Shown: positions 38,582 to 46,265 of the stretch, in pieces
Position numbering within the stretch: the first letter of the stretch is position 1
Layout: every line of letters begins with the position of its first letter
Source of the DNA: Corynebacterium falsenii
GTDB lineage: Bacteria; Actinomycetota; Actinomycetes; Mycobacteriales; Mycobacteriaceae
Length of the DNA: 64,000 nt
Direction of reading: 5' to 3'
NCBI RefSeq assembly: GCF_020099275.1
Contig: NZ_CP083646.1
Location: 1,736,001-1,800,000 of the forward strand
Notes under the pieces: model-generated
The model's database searches: none
Told to the model about the DNA's origin: nothing
What the model saw: only the letters and a program-made list of their open reading frames with translations
Program-made: the position numbers and the translations under genes

Positions 38582-39334
38582 CTAGCTATCCAGCTGCGCC
38601 ATGACCTCGTCGGAGACATCCATGTTGGTGAAGACGTTCTGCACGTCGTCGGATTCCTCCAGTGCGTCAATGAGGTTAAACACCTTCTTGGCGGTGGTCA
38701 CGTCCGCCGGCACCTCCATGGAGGCACGGAAATCGGGCTCGATCGAGTCGTAGTCGATTTCGGCTTCCTTGAGTGCATCGCGCACCGCGTTCATATCGGA
38801 AGAACCGCACACGACTTCGAACTTCTCACCAAGGTCGTTGACTTCCTCCGCACCCGCGTCGAGCACTGCCATGAGCAGGTCGTCCTCGGTGAGGTCGCCC
38901 TTGTCCACGATGGCCACGCCCTTGCGGGTGAACATGTACGCCACGGAACCGGCATCCGCCATGTTGCCGCCGTTCTTGTTCATCGCGGTACGCACGTCGG
39001 TTGCAGCGCGATTGCGGTTATCAGTCAGGCACTCGATGAGCATGGCCACGCCACCGGCACCGTAGCCTTCGTACATGATGGTTTCCCAGTCAGCACCGCC
39101 GGCTTCTTCGCCGGAGCCACGCTTGCGGGCGCGCTCGATGTTGTCGTTGGGAACGGACGACTTCTTGGCCTTGGTGATCGCATCCTGCAGCGTGGGGTTC
39201 GCGGTGGGGTCACCACCACCGGTGCGGGCTGCGACCTCGATGTTCTTCACAAGCTTGGCGAATTCCTTGCCGCGCTTGGCATCGTTGGCAGCCTTCTTGT
39301 GCTTGGTAGTTGCCCATTTAGAGTGGCCGGACAT
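38582..39334 (-). CDS. yebC: YebC/PmpR family protein (ribosome-associated or transcription regulator)
   Basis: A 250-residue protein with the family start [23 protein letters not shown], then TNPTLQDAI, a central acidic region, [11 protein letters not shown] and a C-terminal AQLDS. YebC proteins have been described as DNA-binding regulators and more recently as translation factors at proline stretches. It lies 49 bp downstream of pdxT with a candidate -10 (TAAACT, 39381-39386) overlapping the pdxT stop. In M. tuberculosis the orthologue also follows the pdxT gene. Confidence 0.94.
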   Translation of the reverse strand: MSGHSKWATTKHKKAANDAKRGKEFAKLVKNIEVAARTGGGDPTANPTLQDAITKAKKSSVPNDNIERARKRGSGEEAGGADWETIMYEGYGAGGVAMLIECLTDNRNRAATDVRTAMNKNGGNMADAGSVAYMFTRKGVAIVDKGDLTEDDLLMAVLDAGAEEVNDLGEKFEVVCGSSDMNAVRDALKEAEIDYDSIEPDFRASMEVPADVTTAKKVFNLIDALEESDDVQNVFTNMDVSDEVMAQLDS

Positions 39335-39383
39335 AGTCCTCTTTCGTGGTTGGAGTTCTATTCGTCGTTAATAAGTGTCTAGT

Positions 39384-39992
39384 TTAGCGGTTGTCTATCA
39401 TGCGCAGAAAATATTCGTGCACGCGATCGTCCTCGGTGAGCTCCGGGTGGAAGCTGCAGCCGAGCACGTGGCCTTGCCGCACCGCCACGATCGTGTCATC
39501 GGGCAATTGGGAGACGACCTCTACCCCATCGCCGACCCTCTCGACCCGCGGCGCGCGGATGAACACCGCATCGACGGGCGTGTCGATGTCGCCGAATGGC
39601 AGGGTCGTTTCGAAAGAATCTACTTGACGCCCAAACGCGTTCCTGCGCACCGCAACGTCAAGGACCGCCAAGCTTTTCGCGTCCGGGCGGGTGTCCAGCA
39701 CCTCCGTGGCCAGCATAATGAGCCCCGCGCACGTTCCAAATGTGGGCAGCCCACCGGAGATGGCCTCGCGCAGCGGATCGAGCATTCCGCCGATTTCCAG
39801 GAGCTTGGACATGGTGGTGGATTCGCCGCCGGGGAGGATGAGGCCGTCGAGGCCCTCAAGGTGTTGCGGGCGGCGCACCACCCGGGCCTCGTGCCCGAGC
39901 CGTTCGATGGTGGCGCAGTGCTCCGCGAACCCGCCCTGCACGGCCATCACACCGATGACGAGGGGCTGGGTGGACTGTTGAGTGTCAGCCAT
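39384..39992 (-). CDS. pdxT: Pyridoxal 5'-phosphate synthase glutaminase subunit PdxT
   Basis: Class I glutamine amidotransferase that feeds ammonia to PdxS. In the 202-residue protein the GVMAVQGGFAEH opening, oxyanion LPGGESTT, catalytic Cys in FGTCAGLIML, and the His/Glu pair in SFHPELTEDDRVH are all present. It lies 77 bp downstream of tesB; the gap holds 10 bp tandem repeats. No clear Shine-Dalgarno precedes the ATG. pdxS is the first gene of the cluster. Confidence 0.95.
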   Translation of the reverse strand: MADTQQSTQPLVIGVMAVQGGFAEHCATIERLGHEARVVRRPQHLEGLDGLILPGGESTTMSKLLEIGGMLDPLREAISGGLPTFGTCAGLIMLATEVLDTRPDAKSLAVLDVAVRRNAFGRQVDSFETTLPFGDIDTPVDAVFIRAPRVERVGDGVEVVSQLPDDTIVAVRQGHVLGCSFHPELTEDDRVHEYFLRMIDNR

Positions 39993-40025
39993 GTCTGCTT
40001 TTCTGCCGCTTTCTTCCGTCTACTT

Positions 40026-40065
40026 CTGTCTAGTGCTGTCTAGTGCTGTCTAGTGCTGCCTAGTT
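40026..40065. repeat. Four 10 bp tandem repeats between tesB and pdxT
   Basis: Three copies of ctgtctagtg and a degenerate fourth (ctgcctagtt) stand end to end. They fill most of the gap between the tesB stop (40070) and the pdxT start (39992). The period equals about one helical turn. Confidence 0.95.
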
Positions 40066-40069
40066 CTAC

Positions 40070-40963
40070 TTACTTCTTCTGCCCGAGCTGCCGGTCCTTC
40101 AGCGGGATGTTTTGCGCCCCATCGCGCAGGGTGCGGGTCAACCCCTCTTGGGTGACAACCGCAACGAGGTCGCCGCTCTGGTTGAAGATTCTGCCGTGGG
40201 TCAGCGAGCGCCCTGCGTGGGCCGACGGTGAAATCTGGTCGTAGAGCAACCATTCGTCAGCGCGGAAGGGGCGCAAAAACCACATTGCGTGGTCCAGGCT
40301 GGCCTCCTGCACCTTCTGATCCCGATGCGGCACGAGTGCGGAAGACAGCAGCGTCATGTCCGACATGTAGGCCAGGGTGCAGACATGCAACATTTCGTCA
40401 TCGGGCAGGCGATGCTTCGTGCGGAACCACACCACCTGCTGGGATGCGGTGTACTTGTTGTGTTCGTACTGATCCGGCGGCACGATGCGGACGTCCCAGT
40501 CAGCCCATTCCTCTTCAAAGGCGTGGAAGACTGGGGTGGCGTCGCGACCAGCAGGAGCGACATCCTCGGGCGGTGGCACCTCGCGGATAAGGTCGGAATG
40601 CTCGGGGCCGACATCGTCGCGGATGTGGAAGCTAGCCTGCATCACGAAGATCGCCTTGCCGTTCTGCACGGCTTTTACGGATCGCGAGACGAAGGACCGG
40701 CCGTCGCGGACCCGATCGACGAGGAAGACCGTGGGAATGTCCGGGTTGCCGGGCGCCACGAAGTAACCATGAAGCGAGTGCACCATGAACTCCGGGCCCA
40801 CCGTCTTGGTCGCGGCCACCAGCGTTTGCGCGGCGACCTGTCCGCCGTAGGTGCGGGCCAGCTGCGAGGGGATCTCGCGACCGCGGAAGATGTCGCGGTC
40901 GATGTGCTCGAGGTCGAGGACGTCGAGGATCCTGAGCTTGGCGCCGGAGTTGCCTTCCACCAT
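40070..40963 (-). CDS. tesB: Acyl-CoA thioesterase II (TesB family)
   Basis: Double-hotdog thioesterase that hydrolyses acyl-CoA. The 297-residue protein has RDIFRGREIPSQLARTYGGQVAAQTLVAA, HSLHGYFVAPGNPD, RSFVSRSVKAVQNGKAIF and the C-terminal LDHAMWFLRPFRADEWLLYDQ. The Asp of LDHAMWF and downstream Thr/Gln fit the catalytic site. I start it at ATG 40963 with AAGGAAGG upstream. Its position between pdxS and pdxT matches the M. tuberculosis order (snzP-tesB2-snoP). Its link to vitamin B6 synthesis is not explained. Confidence 0.93.
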   Translation of the reverse strand: MVEGNSGAKLRILDVLDLEHIDRDIFRGREIPSQLARTYGGQVAAQTLVAATKTVGPEFMVHSLHGYFVAPGNPDIPTVFLVDRVRDGRSFVSRSVKAVQNGKAIFVMQASFHIRDDVGPEHSDLIREVPPPEDVAPAGRDATPVFHAFEEEWADWDVRIVPPDQYEHNKYTASQQVVWFRTKHRLPDDEMLHVCTLAYMSDMTLLSSALVPHRDQKVQEASLDHAMWFLRPFRADEWLLYDQISPSAHAGRSLTHGRIFNQSGDLVAVVTQEGLTRTLRDGAQNIPLKDRQLGQKK

Positions 40964-41040
40964 TGTTACCTTCCTTACTGTCCCTACTAGGTCCCTAACT
41001 GGTTCCTTATTGCTTACCGATTGCTTCCCGAGAAACGTAT

Positions 41041-41076
41041 GCCCTAGGCCGGTGAGGACTCTCACCAGCCTAGGGC
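41041..41076 (-). terminator. Strong hairpin downstream of pdxS
   Basis: 16 bp arms around a 4 nt loop. On the DNA plus strand one pair is C/A, but in the minus-strand RNA it becomes a U-G wobble, so only the minus transcript pairs completely. It lies about 29 bp after the pdxS stop, before tesB. It has no U-tract, so it may act as a partial terminator or RNA stabiliser. Confidence 0.65.
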
Positions 41077-41104
41077 TACCGCATCAGCTCTGTCAGCTCA
41101 CTTC

Positions 41105-42007
41105 TTACCAGCCGCGCTCAGCGAGGCGGTGCGGCTGCGGGATCTCGTCGACGTTGATGCCCACCATGGCCTCGCCGAGACCACGGGAGACGTTGGCGAT
41201 CGTCTCCGGATCGTCGTAGTGCTGCGTTGCCTGAACGATGGCGCGGGCGCGCTGCTCGGGGTTGCCGGACTTGAAGATGCCGGAGCCCACGAACACGCCC
41301 TCGGCGCCGAGCTGCATCATCATCGCAGCATCGGCCGGGGTGGCGATGCCACCGGCGGTGAACAGCACGACCGGAAGCTTGCCCTTGGCCGCAACCTCGC
41401 GGACTAGCTCGAACGGGGCCTGCAGTTCCTTGGCCGCGACGTACAGCTCGTCCTCAGCCATGGAGCTCAGGCGGTTGATCTCAGCGCGGATGGTGCGCAT
41501 GTGGGTGACGGCGTTGGACACGTCACCGGTGCCGGCCTCTCCCTTGGAGCGGATCATGGCCGCGCCCTCGTTGATTCGGCGCAGCGCCTCGCCCAGGTTG
41601 GTAGCCCCACAGACGAACGGCACGGTGAAGCCGAACTTGTCGATGTGGTTCTTGTAGTCGGCAGGGCTCAGCACCTCGGACTCGTCGATGAAATCGACGC
41701 CCAAAGACTGCAACACCTGAGCCTCCACGAAGTGACCAATGCGTGCCTTGGCCATAACGGGGATGGAGACGGCGTTGATAATTCCCTCGATCATGTCCGG
41801 ATCGGACATGCGCGACACGCCGCCCTGGGCACGGATATCTGCTGGCACGCGCTCCAAGGCCATCACTGCGGTAGCACCTGCGTCCTCGGCGATCTTCGCC
41901 TGCTCAGGGGTGACCACGTCCATGATCACGCCGCCCTTAAGCATGTCGGCCAAACCGCGCTTGACGCGACCGGTGCCGGTGTTAGACGCGTTGTTTTCGC
42001 TCGTCAC
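41105..42007 (-). CDS. pdxS: Pyridoxal 5'-phosphate synthase lyase subunit PdxS
   Basis: Builds PLP from ribose 5-phosphate, glyceraldehyde 3-phosphate and ammonia. In the 300-residue protein the start region [19 protein letters not shown], the catalytic-lysine segment [35 protein letters not shown], and [23 protein letters not shown] show a complete TIM barrel. GTG start at 42007. An inverted repeat (42037-42057) lies just upstream. tesB and pdxT follow. Confidence 0.97.
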   Translation of the reverse strand: MTSENNASNTGTGRVKRGLADMLKGGVIMDVVTPEQAKIAEDAGATAVMALERVPADIRAQGGVSRMSDPDMIEGIINAVSIPVMAKARIGHFVEAQVLQSLGVDFIDESEVLSPADYKNHIDKFGFTVPFVCGATNLGEALRRINEGAAMIRSKGEAGTGDVSNAVTHMRTIRAEINRLSSMAEDELYVAAKELQAPFELVREVAAKGKLPVVLFTAGGIATPADAAMMMQLGAEGVFVGSGIFKSGNPEQRARAIVQATQHYDDPETIANVSRGLGEAMVGINVDEIPQPHRLAERGW

Positions 42008-42036
42008 GTTTCTTCAACTTCCCGTCTTCTAGGGGT

Positions 42037-42057
42037 ATAAACCACTTCATCGTTTAT
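42037..42057. repeat. Inverted repeat upstream of pdxS, possible operator
   Basis: ataaac (42037-42042) and gtttat (42052-42057) are perfect arms separated by 9 bp. On the minus strand the second arm forms part of GGTTTATACC, a possible -10 region about 30 bp before the GTG start. No regulator gene is adjacent. Confidence 0.35.
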
Positions 42058-42139
42058 GACGTGGACTAGTCTAACCTGTCTACTGCCAGGAACAGCTATT
42101 GGGGCTGCTATGAGCTCGTATGAACTTCTACAGCCTCGG

Positions 42140-42619
42140 CTAGGCCAGCTCGCCCGTTTGCATGGACTCATAGTACTCCGGCAGAGGCGCTCGACCTGCG
42201 AGGTGGAGGACGCGCGCGACCGGCCGTGCCCGCACGGCAAGGGTGTCCGCAACGGCGTCGTTGTAAAAACGGGCCGCAAGATCAACCCGCGTGGATGCAT
42301 CGACGAACGCCGCTTGCGAAAAGATGTCGCTATCGAGCTGGCTGAGGAGCTCGTTTTCGGCGCCGGAGCGCGCACCCATATCCGTGGCGCGCAGAGCGAC
42401 GCGGTTGACGTGCGCAACCTGCTGGGACAGTTCTGGCTGCAGCGTGGAGATCACAGCGGACCGAGCGCGCAGTGCGCCTTCCAAGCTGATGCGGGCGGCG
42501 TCTGTGCGCACGTGCAGGCGGTTGAGACGAGAGGCGAAGGCAGACGCCCACACGGCCGCAACGACCAACACAACGGCGAGAATGAGGAGGGCGACAACCC
42601 AGACAGGCAAGGTGATCAT
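42140..42619 (-). CDS. LemA-like single-pass membrane protein, unknown function
   Basis: A 159-residue protein with one N-terminal membrane helix (about 5-27) and a helical cytosolic part resembling LemA proteins (RLNRLHVRTDAARISLEGALRARSAVI, then ARFYNDAVADT). The ATG at 42619 overlaps the pimA TGA as ATGA and has AAAGGTG upstream, so it is translationally coupled to pimA. A longer start at 42628 is less likely. Its role in mannoside synthesis is unknown; the coupling suggests a related membrane function. Confidence 0.7.
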   Translation of the reverse strand: MITLPVWVVALLILAVVLVVAAVWASAFASRLNRLHVRTDAARISLEGALRARSAVISTLQPELSQQVAHVNRVALRATDMGARSGAENELLSQLDSDIFSQAAFVDASTRVDLAARFYNDAVADTLAVRARPVARVLHLAGRAPLPEYYESMQTGELA

Positions 42620-43791
42620 CCCAGGCACACCTTTCGACCCGTGCGGGTAACCACGTCGTAGACCTGTTCCACCTTGTCGGTCACGGTGGACCAGTCGAAC
42701 TCTCGGCTACGCTGCTGGCCCCGGCCGGCAAGATCCTCTCGGGCGGCATCATTGGTGAGTAGCTCCAAAGCTTTCCTGGCGAGGTCATCCGAATCTTCGT
42801 TGCGGAAGAGCATGGCTGCTTCCCCGTTGGCGCCCACGGCGCGGAAGGCCGCTAGATCGCTGGCGAGCACGGCCGCGCCGGCGGCCATGCCCTCAACGAG
42901 CACGATGCCGAAGCTCTCGCCACCGGTATTCGGCGCTACATAGATATCGCTGGCAGCGAGGCACCGGGCCTTGTCTTCATCACTAATGCGGCCAACGATC
43001 CGCACCGTTGCGCTGGACTCACCCCAGCCGGTTGTGTGCGAGATGCCGAGGCTATCGAGGCGCTGCTCGAGGGCTTCTACTTCTCCCCCGCCTGCCACGA
43101 TGAGCTCGACCGTAGGAACGGATTGGGCGATGACCGGTAGTGCGGCGAGCAGCACCTGCAGCCCCTTGCGCGGCTCGTCGAACCGACCGAGGAACATCAT
43201 CCGGGGGCGGGTGGAATCCAAGCACTCCATGGGTTCGGCATGGACGTATTGACCGGTATCCACACCATTGGGAATGAGCACCGGATCGCCCGCCAGGTTT
43301 TCGACCTGCCAACGGCGCGCCTCCTCGGAAACTGCGATGCCTCCCTGAATCCGCTCAAGCAGCGGCCGCAGGATGGGAAGCACAACCTTGAGCAGCTTCG
43401 ATTCGTTGGCAGAGGCGTGATAGGTGGCGACCACGGGGCCGTGAACCTGGGTGAGACTCATCATCGAGTACGACGGCGAGTTGGGCTCATGAATGTGCAG
43501 CACGTCGAAGCTGCCCTTGCGGATCCAGCGCCGGATGTGGCGCAAGGTGCGTGGCCCGAAGCTTAAGCGGGCGACCGAACCGTTGTAGCGGATCGGCACG
43601 CTGGCCCCACCGAGTTCCACGAAAGGCGGAAGATCCTCGTCATGTTTACCCGGACCGATGAGGCTGACGTGATGGCCGCGTCGGCGGAGCTCCTCACACA
43701 ATTCGATGGCGTGGATCTGCACGCCACCCGGTTCGTCGAAAGAGTACGGGCACACCATGCCGATGCGCAGGCGCGATGGGGCTGGTGTCAC
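42616..43791 (-). CDS. pimA: Phosphatidylinositol alpha-mannosyltransferase PimA
   Basis: GT4 enzyme transferring the first mannose from GDP-mannose to phosphatidylinositol at the inner face of the membrane. In the 391-residue protein MVCPYSFDEPGGVQ (Gly-rich acceptor loop), HIHEPNSPSYSMMS, the YHASANESKL segment, GRFDEPRKGLQVL, and the donor-site APNTGGESFGIVLVEGMAAG are all present. GTG start at 43791, overlapping the acyltransferase stop by 4 nt. Neighbouring patA and pgsA fix the assignment. Confidence 0.95.
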   Translation of the reverse strand: MTPAPSRLRIGMVCPYSFDEPGGVQIHAIELCEELRRRGHHVSLIGPGKHDEDLPPFVELGGASVPIRYNGSVARLSFGPRTLRHIRRWIRKGSFDVLHIHEPNSPSYSMMSLTQVHGPVVATYHASANESKLLKVVLPILRPLLERIQGGIAVSEEARRWQVENLAGDPVLIPNGVDTGQYVHAEPMECLDSTRPRMMFLGRFDEPRKGLQVLLAALPVIAQSVPTVELIVAGGGEVEALEQRLDSLGISHTTGWGESSATVRIVGRISDEDKARCLAASDIYVAPNTGGESFGIVLVEGMAAGAAVLASDLAAFRAVGANGEAAMLFRNEDSDDLARKALELLTNDAAREDLAGRGQQRSREFDWSTVTDKVEQVYDVVTRTGRKVCLG

Positions 43792-44792
43792 TGCTTCTCC
43801 CCTCGCTCACGATGCGGGTGCTGCTGATGTTCAGCGTGTCCGCCGTGAGCCGCCCGAACTTCTGCCATGCGAGCGCGGCGCCGCTCGGAGAGGTCCGCGT
43901 GCCATAGGGGCTGCAGCATGTGCCAGTCTTCGGGGTTATCAGCAATGAACGTGGCAAAGTGATCGGCGATGTCTTGGACGATGTCGCTCAGGGGACGGTC
44001 GGCGTCAAGCACGTCACCGACGTCGAAGTGCCAGTGCTCTGGGCCACCAGCCGGATCAGAGCTACCGCCTCGGAAGCTGATGCCGACGGGAATGAGCGCA
44101 GCACCCGTGCGTTGCGCAAGCAATGCTGGGCCGGCGGGCAAGGAAGTGGTCTCGCCGAAAAACTCGACATCCACGCCGTGTCCGCTCATGTCGCGTTCTC
44201 CCATGAGGCACACGATTCCACCTCCGCGGAGTACTTCCTCCATGCGAGCGAGAGGTGGTACCTCGGAACCGGTGAGGGCAATGATTTCGAAGCCGAGCGA
44301 TTCCCGATACTCCACGAATGCCTCGAAGAGACTCTCGGGCTTCAACCGCTCGGCCACAGTCGTAAACGGCGCGAAGTTCTGCACTAGCCACATACCGGCC
44401 ATATCCCAGTTGCCGGAGTGCGGCAAGGTAAGGATCAAGCCCTTGCCCTTGTTGTACGCTGCACGCACGCGGTCTTCTCCGCCGGGCACGATGTCCTTAT
44501 CAATCCCGGCGGCGAACTCCGGAGAGGCCAGCTTTGGCAGGCGGAAGGCTTCTCGCCAGTAACGCATGTAGCTGCGCATGGAGCGGCGAACGAGGTCTCG
44601 GGTGACATTTTCCGGGCCAACCACGCGCGCAAGATTCTTGCGTAGCTGCTCTGGGCCCTTCCCCTTGTCGGAGGCAATATCCGCAATGAGGTCGAACAGC
44701 CGCCGCGCAACGGGATCCGGCAAGGCGGCTGTGAACTTCCAGCCAGCCTTGTATCCCAGGGCGCTAAGTTGTTCCTTGAAAGCTGTGAACAT
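43788..44792 (-). CDS. patA: Phosphatidylinositol mannoside acyltransferase (PatA-like)
   Basis: Membrane-bound acyltransferase that adds a palmitoyl group to the mannose of PIM1/PIM2. The 334-residue protein has the HX4D motif TLPHSGNWDMAG, ALTGSEVPPLARMEEVLRGGGIVCLMGERD, and FGETTSLPAGPALLAQRTGAALIPV of the LpxL/HtrB superfamily. A His/Gln/Glu-rich C-terminal tail (about 315-334) ends the protein. It is coupled to pimA by a GTGA overlap and follows pgsA after 36 bp. Confidence 0.92.
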   Translation of the reverse strand: MFTAFKEQLSALGYKAGWKFTAALPDPVARRLFDLIADIASDKGKGPEQLRKNLARVVGPENVTRDLVRRSMRSYMRYWREAFRLPKLASPEFAAGIDKDIVPGGEDRVRAAYNKGKGLILTLPHSGNWDMAGMWLVQNFAPFTTVAERLKPESLFEAFVEYRESLGFEIIALTGSEVPPLARMEEVLRGGGIVCLMGERDMSGHGVDVEFFGETTSLPAGPALLAQRTGAALIPVGISFRGGSSDPAGGPEHWHFDVGDVLDADRPLSDIVQDIADHFATFIADNPEDWHMLQPLWHADLSERRRARMAEVRAAHGGHAEHQQHPHRERGEKQ

Positions 44793-44828
44793 TCGACTCT
44801 CTTCTTGTGGGCTGTGCGCTATTGAGGG

Positions 44829-45500
44829 TTAACGGTCTGCACCGTCTTCGGGTTGGCTGAACTCACGCGCGCCTTCCGGGGCCGCGATGTGTTCAGTACC
44901 CACCTCCGACCGGGCCACGATAACGAGGCGTTCAATCACCGTGTAGACGGATCCGGCGGCGAGGATCCACAGTCCCCAAGCGAGGATATGTGGGATACCG
45001 AGACCATGGAGCCCCACAGCGACGAGACCGATGATCAACCGTTCCGGTCGCTCAATGAGGCCACCGACGACCTTAATCCCGGACGCCTCCGCCCTCGCCT
45101 TGACATAGCTGGTGACTTGGCTGGCCACGAGAATGACCAGGCTCAGCGCCATGAGCACCATTTCCTGCGGTTGCTGGAGGGCACACCAGAAAGCCAGTGC
45201 TCCGAAGACAGCGCCATCAGACAGCCGGTCACACGTGGCATCCAAGGTGGCGCCGAATTTGGTGCCGCCCCCGCGCATTCGAGCCATGGTGCCATCGACC
45301 ATGTCCGTTGCCACTGTTAGGCCAATGAGCACCGCGGCGGTAAAATGGTGGCCAGTGGGGATGAGCCACAGAGCGAAGACGATGGCGATGGCGGTGCCTG
45401 CCACGGTCACGACGTTGGGGCTCACTCCTGCCTTATGCAGGGTGCGTGCCACCGGTTCAATGACCACCGATGCGGGCTTCCTACCGTGCACACTCAGCAT
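44829..45500 (-). CDS. pgsA: CDP-alcohol phosphatidyltransferase, phosphatidylinositol phosphate synthase (PgsA1)
   Basis: Makes phosphatidylinositol phosphate from CDP-diacylglycerol and inositol phosphate. In the 223-residue polytopic protein the eight-residue motif is complete: DMVDGTMARMRGGGTKFGATLDATCDR supplies D-D-G-A-R-G-D-D. The C-terminal tail is acidic. The start is ATG 45500. The context with pimA, patA and the HIT gene is that of M. tuberculosis pgsA1, so phosphatidylglycerol synthesis is less likely. Confidence 0.93.
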   Translation of the reverse strand: MLSVHGRKPASVVIEPVARTLHKAGVSPNVVTVAGTAIAIVFALWLIPTGHHFTAAVLIGLTVATDMVDGTMARMRGGGTKFGATLDATCDRLSDGAVFGALAFWCALQQPQEMVLMALSLVILVASQVTSYVKARAEASGIKVVGGLIERPERLIIGLVAVGLHGLGIPHILAWGLWILAAGSVYTVIERLVIVARSEVGTEHIAAPEGAREFSQPEDGADR

Positions 45501-45573
45501 GCGTCTCTCATTCTCCCTCGTTCTGCCAACTCACCATTGAACTCCTTCACATAGTTTCCACTGTCGTGGATTC

Positions 45574-46191
45574 TTACGTGGCGGATTGGCGATGTTCTTC
45601 CGCGACGCGCTTCCACGCCGTGGACAGCAACTCCCACGTCTGGCGCAAAGTCTGCGGAAGAACTTTTGTTCCCGTCATCACTGTCATGAAATTAGCATCA
45701 CCAACCCACCGGGGCACGATATGTTGATGCAGATGCTTCGGCACTGAACCGCCTGCGGCCTTTCCCTGATTGAGACCAATATTGATGGCATCGGGCCGCG
45801 ATACCGACCGGAGAGTGGTCATAGCGATCTTGGTGAACTCGGCGAGCTCCCACGTTTCCTCAGGCGTGAGCTCGGTGTAATCCGCGACCGAGCGGAAGGG
45901 CACAATCATCATGTGGCCCGGATTGTAGGGAAACAGGTTGAGCACCGCGTAGACGTGCTCTCCCCGAGCGAGGATCAACGCCTCCTCGTCGGACTTCTCC
46001 GGCAAGCTAGCGAACGGGTCTTCCGAGCGTTCCGAAGACGTGATGTAGTTGGAGCGGTACGGAGCCCACAGGCGGAGCAGACCATCGCTGAGGTCAGGTG
46101 TGTCGCCCAGGCCGGTATCCACATAGTCCTTGCCCATGCTCTTACCCTCGTCCTCGTTCTCGGCCTTATCCTCAGCCTTATCCTCAGCCAT
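45574..46191 (-). CDS. HIT-family Ap4A phosphorylase-like protein
   Basis: A 205-residue protein of the histidine-triad superfamily: the HIT motif reads HLHQHIVPRW near residue 160, with EDPFASLPE and PYNPGHMMIVPFR upstream. The N-terminus is an unusual acidic, lysine-rich stretch (AEDKAEDKAENEDEGK) with 12 bp repeats. I start it at ATG 46191 because GGAGCGAGG lies upstream; a longer frame to 46335 overlaps thrS. The M. tuberculosis orthologue (Rv2613c) was characterised as an Ap4A phosphorylase. It lies between thrS and pgsA. Confidence 0.88.
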   Translation of the reverse strand: MAEDKAEDKAENEDEGKSMGKDYVDTGLGDTPDLSDGLLRLWAPYRSNYITSSERSEDPFASLPEKSDEEALILARGEHVYAVLNLFPYNPGHMMIVPFRSVADYTELTPEETWELAEFTKIAMTTLRSVSRPDAINIGLNQGKAAGGSVPKHLHQHIVPRWVGDANFMTVMTGTKVLPQTLRQTWELLSTAWKRVAEEHRQSAT

Positions 46192-46265
46192 GTCCTCGCT
46201 CCAAACCTTTCTGACCTCCGCGCAGGGCGGGCACTCATTCGTGAACTGCCCGCGCTGGCGCTTGC

